Positions 40,664 through 48,323 of a stretch of DNA of 58,500 nt are shown here, piece after piece (position 1 is the stretch's first letter; every line of letters begins with the position of its first letter). Source of the DNA: Streptomyces roseochromogenus subsp. oscitans DS 12.976. Lineage in GTDB: Bacteria; Actinomycetota; Actinomycetes; Streptomycetales; Streptomycetaceae. The translations under genes were made by a program, and so were the position numbers. The stretch spans positions 5,247,510 through 5,306,009 of the forward strand of contig NZ_CM002285.1 in NCBI RefSeq assembly GCF_000497445.1, in the 5' to 3' direction. The notes beneath the pieces are model-generated. The model saw only the letters and a program-made list of their open reading frames with translations. It had not been told where the DNA came from and did not search any database.

Positions 40664-41860
40664 TTACTGACGGGTGCGCAGATGCCTTGCCGTCGCCTTC
40701 GCGATTCTCCCGGCGTCCAGCGCCATCTCCCGGAACATTCCGCTGATCGGGTTGGTGAAACCGGTGAAGTACAGACCGGGCGCCTCCGCGGACGTACGGC
40801 CGCCGTGCGCCACCGGCCTGCCCCGGTCGTCCAGTATCCCGAGATGCCCGACCAGACCCTCCAGCGCCCGCACATACCCCGTCGCCGCGATCACGGCGTC
40901 CGGCTCGATACGGCTGCCGTCGGCGAGGACGACCTTTCCGGGGTTCCCGTCCTCGAAGGACTCGACGGCGGCCACGACCTCCACCTTCCCCTTGCGTACG
41001 GCGTCGATCAGGCCGACGTCCTGCACCGGTACGGCGCCCTCCAGGACCCTGCTGTACAGGCCGGTGTCCGGGCGGGGCAGTCCCTGGACGGACAGGTCCG
41101 GCACGGCGACCTTCGCCTGCATCCGGCACAGCCGGTCCACGAGGCGCACCGGCAGCCGTCGTACCAGCACACCCGAGTACTGTGCGGGCCAGCCGAGTGT
41201 CGAACGGCGCACGAGGTGCGGGACGGTGCGGACGGCCAGCCGCACCCGTGCGGCCCCGCCCTCCACCAGGTCCACGGCGATCTCGGCGCCGGTGTTGCCG
41301 GCCCCGACGACCAGGACGTCCCGGCCGGTGTACGGCTCGGCGTCGCGGTAGTGACCGGCGTGCAGGAACTCCCCGCCGTAATCCGCGAGGCCCGGCCAGT
41401 CGGGGACGCGCGGGGTGTGGTTGTAGCCGGTGGCGACGACCACCGCGCTGCCGGTCAGCTCGCGCCCGCCGGAGGCGTGCAGCAGCCAGCCGTCGCCGTC
41501 CTCGGCGCGCTCGACACGGAAGACCTCCACGCCGGTGACGATCTCCAGCTCGTGGTGCTCGGCGTACCTCTCCAGATAGCGCACCACGTTGTCCCGGGAG
41601 ACCCAGCGCCCGAACCTGCGGGGGATCTTGAGACCCGGCAGGGCGGACAGCCGCCGGGTGGTGTGCAGCCGCAGGCGGTCGTAGTGGCCGCGCCAGGAGG
41701 TGCCGAGACGGTCGGCCTTCTCCAGCACCACGGCCCGTATGCCCCGTGCCCGCAGCGCGTACGCGGCGGCCAGACCGCCCGGACCGGCGCCTATGACGTA
41801 GACCGGGCGGTCGGCGGGCGTGGCGGTGAGATGCACGGAGGCACAGCGAGAGACGGCCAT
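40664..41860 (-). CDS. Flavin-dependent monooxygenase (FMO-type)
   Basis: A 398-residue two-dinucleotide-domain flavoprotein. FAD site GAGPGGLAAAYALRARG (N-terminus), NADPH site VVGAGNTGAEIAVDLVEGGA, FMO-like signature WRGHYDRLRLHTTRRLSALP, and a C-terminal ATGYVRALEGLV segment typical of the GxATGY type. It would oxygenate a substrate, for example as Baeyer-Villiger or hydroxylating enzyme. ATG 41860 gives the normal N-terminus; the frame to 41956 adds unlike residues. It ends 96 bases before the ligase, with C1 and C2 in the gap. Confidence 0.9.
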   Translation of the reverse strand: MAVSRCASVHLTATPADRPVYVIGAGPGGLAAAYALRARGIRAVVLEKADRLGTSWRGHYDRLRLHTTRRLSALPGLKIPRRFGRWVSRDNVVRYLERYAEHHELEIVTGVEVFRVERAEDGDGWLLHASGGRELTGSAVVVATGYNHTPRVPDWPGLADYGGEFLHAGHYRDAEPYTGRDVLVVGAGNTGAEIAVDLVEGGAARVRLAVRTVPHLVRRSTLGWPAQYSGVLVRRLPVRLVDRLCRMQAKVAVPDLSVQGLPRPDTGLYSRVLEGAVPVQDVGLIDAVRKGKVEVVAAVESFEDGNPGKVVLADGSRIEPDAVIAATGYVRALEGLVGHLGILDDRGRPVAHGGRTSAEAPGLYFTGFTNPISGMFREMALDAGRIAKATARHLRTRQ

Positions 41861-42049
41861 GTTCCGGAGCGTAATCACACATCCGGTTGATGGGTCTCGG
41901 TCAAGACCGGAATTGGTTGCGGATTGATCACGCGTGTGGAGAAGTATGCGCTGCAAGTGACGTAGCCCACGTGGATAAGGCGAAAGTGCGCACTACTTCC
42001 CCGACGGATACCGCTGACCCCTGCCGGGAGGCTCGGCAATCCCTCGTAT

Positions 42050-42064
42050 CTGACGTACCGTCAG
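42050..42064. promoter_or_regulatory. Predicted operator D, CTGACGTACCGTCAG
   Basis: The best copy in the window: ATCTGACG-TAC-CGTCAGAT (42048-42066) is a perfect 8-3-8 palindrome. It ends only 4 bases before the DoxX start. Confidence 0.7.
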
Positions 42065-42068
42065 ATCT

Positions 42069-42518
42069 ATGGACTCCATATGGCTCGACGGCGCGGAATG
42101 GCTGGCGGCGCTGCGGATCGGCCTCGGTCTGTGGTGGCTGGAGAGCTGGCGGCACAAGGACAAGAAGGCCTGGTTCGAGCGCGGCAGCGGCATCGCCTGG
42201 GCGGCGGGGGTCGCCGAGAAGCACCGCTGGGCGCCGGTGCGCACCGGCTTCGAGTCGATGGTGAAGCCGCATCCCAGGTTGATGGCGTACCTCGTCGCCT
42301 ACGCCGAACTCTCCCTCGGCCTCGGCCTGATCCTCGGCTTCCTGACCCCGGTCGCGCTGCTGGGCGGCCTGCTGCTGAACGCGATCTACTTCGTTCTGAT
42401 GATCCACGACTGGGCGGAGCAGGGTCAGAACTCGATGATGGCGCTGATCTCGCTGGTCGGCTTCTTCGGCATGTCCTGGCAGACCTGGTCGCTGGACGCC
42501 TGGCTGGGGTGGTCCTGA
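42069..42518 (+). CDS. DoxX-family membrane protein
   Basis: A 149-residue protein with about four membrane helices (WLAALRIGLGLWWLE, LVAYAELSLGLGLILGFLTP, ALLGGLLLNAIYFVLMIHDW, MMALISLVGFFGMSW) and a DoxX-like amphipathic middle. DoxX proteins accompany oxidoreductases; their function is generally unknown. No Shine-Dalgarno precedes ATG 42069 and no other in-frame start lies near, so translation may be leaderless. It overlaps the DUF35 gene (TGATG). Confidence 0.85.
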   Translation: MDSIWLDGAEWLAALRIGLGLWWLESWRHKDKKAWFERGSGIAWAAGVAEKHRWAPVRTGFESMVKPHPRLMAYLVAYAELSLGLGLILGFLTPVALLGGLLLNAIYFVLMIHDWAEQGQNSMMALISLVGFFGMSWQTWSLDAWLGWS

Positions 42519-42913
42519 TGGGGGCGGTACGGTACGACGTCCCCGAGCCCGACGCCTTCACGCGTCCCTACTGGGAGGCGGCCGCGCGGGGCCTGCTGCT
42601 GATCCGCCGCTGCGGGGCCTGCGGCCGGGCCCACCACTACCCCCGCGAGTTCTGCCCGCACTGCTGGAGCGAGCAGGTGACCTGGGAGGAGGCGAGCGGC
42701 CTGGCCGCGCTCTACACCTGGTCCACCGTGCACCGCAACGATCTTCCGCCCTTCGGGGACCGTGCGCCCTATGTGGCCGCGGTGGTCGATCTGGCGGAGG
42801 GGCCGCGGATGATGACGGAGGTCGTGAACTGCGCGGAGGGATCCCTGAGGGCCGGGATGGCCCTGCGGGTGACGTTCCGGGACGGAAAACCGGTGTTCGA
42901 GCCCGGCCGCTGA
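42518..42913 (+). CDS. DUF35 OB-fold protein with zinc ribbon (ChsH2-like)
   Basis: A 131-residue protein starting MGAVRYDVPEPDAFTRPYWE. The rubredoxin-like zinc ribbon has CGACGRAHHYPREFCPHC (two CxxC), followed by the OB-fold (ALYTWSTVHRNDLPPFGDRA, VVDLAEGPRMMTEVVN). In steroid side-chain catabolism such proteins form complexes with thiolase-fold aldolases (ChsH2 with Ltp2) or hydratases. Its probable partner here is the thiolase-fold protein at 45135. It is coupled to DoxX by TGATG. Confidence 0.9.
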   Translation: MGAVRYDVPEPDAFTRPYWEAAARGLLLIRRCGACGRAHHYPREFCPHCWSEQVTWEEASGLAALYTWSTVHRNDLPPFGDRAPYVAAVVDLAEGPRMMTEVVNCAEGSLRAGMALRVTFRDGKPVFEPGR

Positions 42914-42929
42914 GCCCGATCCTGGGCGT

Positions 42930-43796
42930 ATGCGCCCAGAGAACTGGCACCTCACCGAAGACCTCGACGCGTTCCTCTCCCACGCGGGCGACTTCCTGCG
43001 CTCCCAACCGGCCCTGCACACGGTGACGTTGACCGTGACGGACGCGCTGCGCCGCCGTGGACCGCACCTCTACGGCGCCGAGGCCCCGCTCTTCGGCGTC
43101 CTGGACGACGGCACGGTCCGCGCGGCCCTGCTCCACACCCCGCCCTTCCCCGTCCACGTCGGCCCGCTCGCCCCACCGGAGGCCGAGGCCCTGGCGGTCC
43201 GGCTCACGGAGCTGGGCCGCCCGACGTCCGGGGTCTCCGGCCCGCGGGAGACGGCGGAGGCCTTCGCGACGGCCTGGCAGCGGCTCACCGGTACGGCGGG
43301 TACGGTCCACCAGCGGCAACGCCTTTACGGGCTCGTCGAGTTGACCGCCCCTGAGCCTGCGCCGCGGGGCCGGGCGCGGAGCGCGGTCGCCGCGGACCGC
43401 GAGCTGCTGGAGCGCTGGTATCTCGACTTCAACGAAGACGTCGGACTCGGCGTCGGGCTCGACCCGGCCGAGTGGGCCGAAGTCCGCCTCGCCCACGGTG
43501 GCGTGACCCTCTGGGAGGAGGCCGACGGCACGCCCGTCTCCATGGCCGCGGCCACCCCGGTGGTCGCCGGCCAGGTCCGCATCGCCCCCGTCTACACCCC
43601 GGCCGGGCTGCGCGGCCGCGGCTACGCGGGCGCGGCCACGGCTCAGGCGAGCCGGGCCGCACGCGAGAAGGGCGCCTCGGAGGTGGTCCTCTTCACCGAC
43701 CTCGCCAACCCGACGAGCAACGGCCTGTACCAGCGGATCGGCTACCGGCCGGTGGCGGACTTCACGGTGTGGCGCTTCGGGGCCGCGGAGGGGTGA
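42930..43796 (+). CDS. GNAT-family N-acetyltransferase
   Basis: A 288-residue protein. The C-terminal half is a GNAT fold with acetyl-CoA loop GLRGRGYAGAATAQASR (about residues 215-231) and strand NPTSNGLYQRIGYRPV. The N-terminal 140 residues are a degenerate half-domain common in this subgroup (LFGVLDDGTVRAALLHTPPF). It follows the DUF35 gene by 16 bases and may be in the same operon, but its substrate is unknown and it need not belong to the pathway. Confidence 0.88.
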   Translation: MRPENWHLTEDLDAFLSHAGDFLRSQPALHTVTLTVTDALRRRGPHLYGAEAPLFGVLDDGTVRAALLHTPPFPVHVGPLAPPEAEALAVRLTELGRPTSGVSGPRETAEAFATAWQRLTGTAGTVHQRQRLYGLVELTAPEPAPRGRARSAVAADRELLERWYLDFNEDVGLGVGLDPAEWAEVRLAHGGVTLWEEADGTPVSMAAATPVVAGQVRIAPVYTPAGLRGRGYAGAATAQASRAAREKGASEVVLFTDLANPTSNGLYQRIGYRPVADFTVWRFGAAEG

Positions 43797-43862
43797 GGTG
43801 GGTGCGGAGAAAGGGACTGCCACGCCTTCGAGTGACCGGGCTCGTCCGGCGGGACCGTCGGC

Positions 43863-44528
43863 TCACGGCCACAGCAAGCCCCGGCTCCAGCCGAACTCCG
43901 TGCTCCGGTACTCCAGGCGTACGTGCCGCCGGTCCGGGTCGCCCTGGAAGAACTCCACCGTATGCGGGCGCAACCGGTACAGGGTCCAGGTCGGGGACGG
44001 CTCGGCGGGGTGTTCGCGGGCCCGCTCCCAGGCGGCCTGTGATACCCGCCGCAGCTCGTCCAGCGAGGACAGCTCCTCGCTCTGCCGGCCGGTGAGCGCG
44101 GCGGCCAGGGCACCCGTGGAACGGGCGTGCAGATCCGCCTGGCTCTCCTCGGAGGGCGCGGATGTCACCGGTCCGCGCATCCGTACCTGGCGGCCCAGCG
44201 CCGGCCAGTAGAAGGCCAGGGCCGCGTACGGGTGGGCGATCAGGGCCCGGCCCTTGCGGCTCGTGGCGTGCGTGGCGAAGGACCAGCCGTCCGCGTCGGC
44301 GCCGTGCAGCATCACGATCCGTACGTCCGGCTTCCCCTCCTCGTCCACCGTGGCCAGCGACATGGTGTGCGGCTCCGGCTGCCCGGCCGCCACCGCGTCC
44401 GCGAACCAGCTCGTGAACAGGGCCAGCGGGGTCGGCGGGGAGGTGTCCGGGTCGAAGGCGGGCAGCGTCGTCGTCTCCGCGTCCCACACCCGCAGCGACC
44501 TCAGCAGCGCCGGGAGATCAGTTCCCAT
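43863..44528 (-). CDS. pdxH: Pyridoxamine-5'-phosphate oxidase family protein (PdxH-like)
   Basis: A 221-residue FMN-binding protein of the PNPOx fold. SLATVDEEGKPDVRIVMLHG, SRKGRALIAHPYAALAFYWP and ARSTGALAAALTGRQSEEL are recognisable, as is the C-terminal active-site part RRHVRLEYRS...GLLWP. PdxH oxidises pyridoxamine or pyridoxine phosphate to PLP. The C-terminus departs from the canonical RLAP, so assignment to PdxH is probable rather than certain. It converges on the GNAT gene and has no CTGACG site. Confidence 0.8.
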   Translation of the reverse strand: MGTDLPALLRSLRVWDAETTTLPAFDPDTSPPTPLALFTSWFADAVAAGQPEPHTMSLATVDEEGKPDVRIVMLHGADADGWSFATHATSRKGRALIAHPYAALAFYWPALGRQVRMRGPVTSAPSEESQADLHARSTGALAAALTGRQSEELSSLDELRRVSQAAWERAREHPAEPSPTWTLYRLRPHTVEFFQGDPDRRHVRLEYRSTEFGWSRGLLWP

Positions 44529-44625
44529 GTCTCCATGGTCACATCCGCCCCCGCAGGCTCACATCTGGCCTCGCACGCACCGCACTCACATCCGGCCTCG
44601 CATGTTCACACCTGCCCCCGCACGC

Positions 44626-45051
44626 TCAGACCTGGCCGAGATCCGACGACACCCACCTCTCGGGACGCATGTGGACCACCACCTGCTCCCCGTGGTTCTT
44701 CCAGGCGAAGTCGACGTAGCCGTCCACCTTCTCGGCCGGCAGATAGCGCGCCGAGATCTCCCGCAGCCCGTCGAACGTCGCCGGAGCCGTCTTCACGACC
44801 GGGCCCTCCACGGACACGTACCTGATCGTCGGCTCCACCCGCTCGACCATCAGCGTGAACCGGCCCGCCGCGCTGATCAGGGCGTACTTGCGGGACTCCC
44901 GCCCCGTCATGATCCACACGTCGCCGCCGGGCTCGTACCAGTACCAGATCGGCACGGCCAGCGGTGCGCGCCCAGGGCCCGCGTCCACCGCCAGGGCGGC
45001 GATGTGCGGCTCGGCCAGGAACGCCTCTCGCTCTTCGCGGGTCAGCGCCAT
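44626..45051 (-). CDS. PPOX-class FMN/F420-dependent flavoprotein
   Basis: A 141-residue small flavoprotein of the pyridoxamine-oxidase-like fold: MALTREEREAFLAEPHIAAL, PIWYWYEPGGDVWIMTG, RFTLMVERVEPTIRYVSVEG. Members bind FMN or F420 and reduce varied substrates. The start ATG 45051 has AGGAGGAG 6 bases upstream. It may use F420, which Streptomyces makes; that is not visible in the sequence. It lies 83 bases downstream of the thiolase-fold gene and is likely cotranscribed with it. Confidence 0.85.
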   Translation of the reverse strand: MALTREEREAFLAEPHIAALAVDAGPGRAPLAVPIWYWYEPGGDVWIMTGRESRKYALISAAGRFTLMVERVEPTIRYVSVEGPVVKTAPATFDGLREISARYLPAEKVDGYVDFAWKNHGEQVVVHMRPERWVSSDLGQV

Positions 45052-45134
45052 CTCGGTCTCCTCCTGCGGCTCGTCCGTGCCCGGCGACAACACCGGCCGG
45101 TACGAGCCGTCTTCCCGTACGGCTCCCCGGCCGA

Positions 45135-46307
45135 TCAGTTCCGGCCGAGCACCACCGTCCCGGACGAACAGAACCAACCTCCGGTCCCGGACGCCACGGC
45201 CAGCCGTGGCACGTCTCCGTCCCGCCGCCGCACCTGCCGCTCCCCGGCCTCCCCGCGCAGCTGCCGCACCGCCTCGACCAGCAGGAACAGCCCCCGCATG
45301 CCCGGGTGCTGGGCCGACAGCCCACCCCCGTCCGTGTTCACCGGCAGGTCCCCGCCCCGCACCAGCAGCCGGCCCTTCTCCACGAACGCCCCGCCCTCGC
45401 CCTTCCCGCAGAAGCCCAGGTCCTCCAGGGTCACCAGGGTCATATAGGTGAAGGCGTCGTAGATCTCGGCGAAGTCGATCTCGGCCGGGCGCACGCCTGC
45501 CCTGTCGAAGGCGAGGCGGCCGCTCACCGCCGCCGGGGACACGGTGAAGTCGGACCACTCGGACATCGCCGCGTGCGAGACGTGCTCGCCGGTGCCGAGG
45601 ATCCAGACGGGGGTCGTACGGCAGTCCCGTACGTACTCCTCGGCCGCCAGCAGGACCGCCGCGCCGCCGTCCGAGCGCAGACAGCAGTGCAGCTTGGTGA
45701 AGGGGTCGGCGATCACCGGCCCGGTGAGGACGTCGTCGACGGTGATCGGGTCGCGGAACATCGCCTCCGGGTTCAGCGCCGCGTTGGCCCTGGCCTGGAC
45801 TGCCACCTCCGCCAGCTGCTCGATGGCCGTACCGTGCTCGATCATGTGCCGGCGGGCGGCCATCGCGTACTTGGCGATCAGGGTGTGGCCGTAGGGGACC
45901 TCGAACTGGAGGGGTCCGCGGGCGCCGAAGGACAGGTCGCCGGTCCTCCTGCCCGCCTTGATGTCGGCGCGGGCGGTGGAGCCGTAGACGAGGAGGACGG
46001 CGCCCGCGTGCCCCGCCGCGATCGCGTCCGCCGCGTGCGCCGCCATGACCTCCCAGGTCGAGCCGCCGACCGAGGTGGAGTCCACCCAGGTGGGGCGCAG
46101 GCCCAGATACTCGGCCACTTCCACCGGGGCCAGCGTGCCGAGCCCCGCCGAGGCGAAGCCGTCGACCAGGGCGCGGTCGAGACCGGCGTCCGCGAGGGCG
46201 CGGCGGGCCGCCTGCGCGTGCAGGGTGTAGGCGGTGGCGTCGTCGACGCGTCCGCAGTCGGAGAGGGCCACGCCGACCACGGCGACCTTCCGGCTTCGGC
46301 GGCTCAT
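45135..46307 (-). CDS. Thiolase-fold protein without nucleophilic Cys (Ltp2-like lipid-transfer thiolase)
   Basis: A 390-residue thiolase-superfamily protein (SRRSRKVAVVGVALSDCGRV, ADPFTKLHCCLRSDGGAAVL, AEIYDAFTYMTLVTLEDLG, GGGLSAQHPGMRG). Where thiolases have the Cys of CASG it reads DSTSVGGSTWEV, so the usual nucleophile is absent. The Ltp2-type retro-aldolases of steroid side-chain cleavage are also thiolase folds lacking it and pair with a DUF35 protein, as at 42518. ATG 46307 has GGAGGAG 8 bases upstream. It probably cleaves a C-C bond in a hydroxyacyl-CoA; that is inference. Confidence 0.85.
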   Translation of the reverse strand: MSRRSRKVAVVGVALSDCGRVDDATAYTLHAQAARRALADAGLDRALVDGFASAGLGTLAPVEVAEYLGLRPTWVDSTSVGGSTWEVMAAHAADAIAAGHAGAVLLVYGSTARADIKAGRRTGDLSFGARGPLQFEVPYGHTLIAKYAMAARRHMIEHGTAIEQLAEVAVQARANAALNPEAMFRDPITVDDVLTGPVIADPFTKLHCCLRSDGGAAVLLAAEEYVRDCRTTPVWILGTGEHVSHAAMSEWSDFTVSPAAVSGRLAFDRAGVRPAEIDFAEIYDAFTYMTLVTLEDLGFCGKGEGGAFVEKGRLLVRGGDLPVNTDGGGLSAQHPGMRGLFLLVEAVRQLRGEAGERQVRRRDGDVPRLAVASGTGGWFCSSGTVVLGRN

Positions 46308-46351
46308 GAGAGGGCTCCTCCCCCTGTGCATATCGTTGTGTCTCTCCTAAT

Positions 46352-46366
46352 ATGACGCATCGTCAG
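46352..46366. promoter_or_regulatory. Predicted operator E, ATGACGCATCGTCAG
   Basis: One mismatch at the first base, 16 bases upstream of the dehydrogenase start and 45 bases upstream of the divergent thiolase-fold gene. Confidence 0.6.
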
Positions 46367-46382
46367 ATATGGAGGGAAGGCC

Positions 46383-47726
46383 ATGGACACGCGCCTCACC
46401 GCCGAGCAGGACGAGATCCGCCGCACCCTGCGCGAGCTGCTGCACAAGCGGTGCGGCCCGGCGGAGCTGCGGACCGCCGTCGACAGCCCGGCCGGACACG
46501 ACCCCCTTCTGTGGACCGCCCTCGCCGACCAGCTCGGCCTGCCGGGGCTCGCCCTGCCCGAGCGGTACGGCGGTGTCGGCTGCTCGGCCACCGAACTTGC
46601 CCTGGCCTGCGAGGAGACCGGCCGCTCTCTCGCCCCTTCCCCCCTGCTCGCCACGTCCGTCCTCACCGCGCCGCTGATCCTGGCCCTCGGGACGGAGGCG
46701 CAGCGCGCCGAACTGCTGCCCGGGCTGGCCGCCGGCGCCCTCACCGCCGCGCTTGCCGTCCCCGGTCCGAGCCTCGCTACTGCCCTGGCTCTGACCTGCG
46801 CAAATGCCGGGTTCGCGGCCGGTGGCGGACGCGCCGGCGGGGTCCAGGCCCGGCGCGCCGACGGTGACTGGCAGCTGTACGGGCAGGTCGACCAGGTGCT
46901 GGACGGGCACAGCGCGGGACTGCTGCTCGTCGCCGCGCACACCGGCGGCTTCGCCCGGTCCCGGACCCGGCTGTTCCTGGTGGCGGGGGATGCGCCCGGT
47001 GTCGTACGGACCCGACAGACCGCGCTCGACGCCACCCGGCCGCAGGGGCGGGTCCAACTCCGGGATGTACGGGCTGAGTTGCTCGGTGAGGAGGGGGTGG
47101 AGGGCGAGGCTGTGCTGTCGGCGCTGGCCGCTCTGGGGGAGTCGGTCGCCGCCGTGCTCGCCTGTGAGGCCGTCGGGGCGGCCGAGCGCGTGCTGGAGCG
47201 GACGGTGGAGTACGTCGGGCAGCGCGAGCAGTTCGGGCGGCCTGTCGGTTCCTTCCAGGCGGTGAAGCATCGGCTGGCCGACGTGTATGTGGGGGTGCGG
47301 GCGGCGCGGTCGGCGGCGTATTACGCGGCGTGGGCGGTTGGGGTGGGGGCCGGTTCCGCCTCGGCTTCGCCTTCGCCGTCCGAGCCGTTCCCACCTGCAC
47401 CATCCGCACTACTTCCGTCGTCGGGTGCGGGTGGCCCCGGCGGGGCATTCTCGCCGTCGGCGTCCGGCGGGGAGGCGTTCTCCCCGGGGCTGGAGGCGCG
47501 AGGGGCCGGTGGGCTGGCGCTTGCCCAGGGGCTGGAGGCGTTGCGGGGAGCCGCTGCCGAGGGGATTCAGCTGCACGGTGGGATCGGGTTCACCTGGGAG
47601 CACGACGCGCATCTGTACTTCAAGCGGGCGGCCGGGGACGAGCTGCTGTTCGGGCCGGTGCACCGGTTGCGGGACCGGGCCGCCGAGGTTGCCGGTCTCT
47701 TCGCGGGCGGCGAGGTGGCCGTCTGA
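46383..47726 (+). CDS. Acyl-CoA dehydrogenase, beta-type subunit with low-complexity insertion (FadE)
   Basis: A 447-residue dehydrogenase-fold protein. Motifs: MDTRLTAEQDEIRRTLRELL, LGLPGLALPERYGGVGCSAT, QREQFGRPVGSFQAVKHRLA, EGIQLHGGIGFTWEHDAHLY. An insert of roughly 65 residues rich in Ser, Pro, Gly and Ala (VGAGSASASPSPSEPFPPA and GAFSPSASGGEAFSPG) interrupts the C-terminal helical domain, which is unusual. It resembles the beta-type subunit at 18410 and may pair with the alpha-type at 22920. The SD GGAGGG precedes ATG 46383. It overlaps the next gene (TGATG). Confidence 0.87.
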   Translation: MDTRLTAEQDEIRRTLRELLHKRCGPAELRTAVDSPAGHDPLLWTALADQLGLPGLALPERYGGVGCSATELALACEETGRSLAPSPLLATSVLTAPLILALGTEAQRAELLPGLAAGALTAALAVPGPSLATALALTCANAGFAAGGGRAGGVQARRADGDWQLYGQVDQVLDGHSAGLLLVAAHTGGFARSRTRLFLVAGDAPGVVRTRQTALDATRPQGRVQLRDVRAELLGEEGVEGEAVLSALAALGESVAAVLACEAVGAAERVLERTVEYVGQREQFGRPVGSFQAVKHRLADVYVGVRAARSAAYYAAWAVGVGAGSASASPSPSEPFPPAPSALLPSSGAGGPGGAFSPSASGGEAFSPGLEARGAGGLALAQGLEALRGAAAEGIQLHGGIGFTWEHDAHLYFKRAAGDELLFGPVHRLRDRAAEVAGLFAGGEVAV

Positions 47727-48208
47727 TGGCCGGCCTCGGGGTCCGCCTCGTGCAGCGGATGTCATCCACCCGCGCCTTCGCGAAGGTCGCCCCGCATGTG
47801 GTCCCGGCACTCGACCGGACCGTGCACCGGCTGACCCGGGGCCGTTTCCTGCTCAGCACCCAGATGCTCCCCGGCGTGCTCCTCACCTCCACCGGCGCCC
47901 GCAGCGGCCTGCCCCGCCGGACCCCGCTGGCCTGCATGCCGGAGGAGGACGGCAAGAGCTGGATCCTGGTCGGCTCCAACTTCGGCCGCACGGGCCATCC
48001 AGCCTGGACCCGCAACCTCCTCACCCACCCGGACGCCTCGATCAGCTGGAAGGGGCGGGACATCCCCGTCACGGCCCGGCTGCTGGAGGGGCAGGAACGG
48101 TCCGCCGCCTGGACGGCACTCCTGTCGTTCTGGCCGCCGTACGCCACGTACCAGGCGCGGGTGGACCGGGAGATCCGGGTCTTCCGGCTGACGCGCGAGG
48201 ACGGCTGA
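47726..48208 (+). CDS. Deazaflavin-dependent nitroreductase family protein (Ddn-like)
   Basis: A 160-residue F420-binding split-barrel protein: TRGRFLLSTQMLPGVLLTST, RSGLPRRTPLACMPEEDGKS, GSNFGRTGHPAWTRNLLTHP. Ddn-type proteins use F420H2 to reduce quinones, enones or nitro groups. In this context it could reduce a double bond in the pathway. Start and stop are fixed by the overlap with the dehydrogenase. It closes the operator E operon. Confidence 0.9.
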   Translation: MAGLGVRLVQRMSSTRAFAKVAPHVVPALDRTVHRLTRGRFLLSTQMLPGVLLTSTGARSGLPRRTPLACMPEEDGKSWILVGSNFGRTGHPAWTRNLLTHPDASISWKGRDIPVTARLLEGQERSAAWTALLSFWPPYATYQARVDREIRVFRLTREDG

Positions 48209-48323
48209 GGTGTGTCCGACGGGTCATGGGGGTTCACCTGTTCGGACCATTGCCCGCGACGGTGAGCGTGACGGCATCCAACCTGGACGGAGGAGACCCG
48301 AACCCCGTCGCTTTGGAGGCTTC

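Noticed and set aside
42930..43796. GNAT gene as a member of the CTGACG regulon pathway
   Set aside because: It only follows the DUF35 gene; nothing in its sequence ties it to acyl-CoA breakdown, so I list it without assigning it to the pathway.
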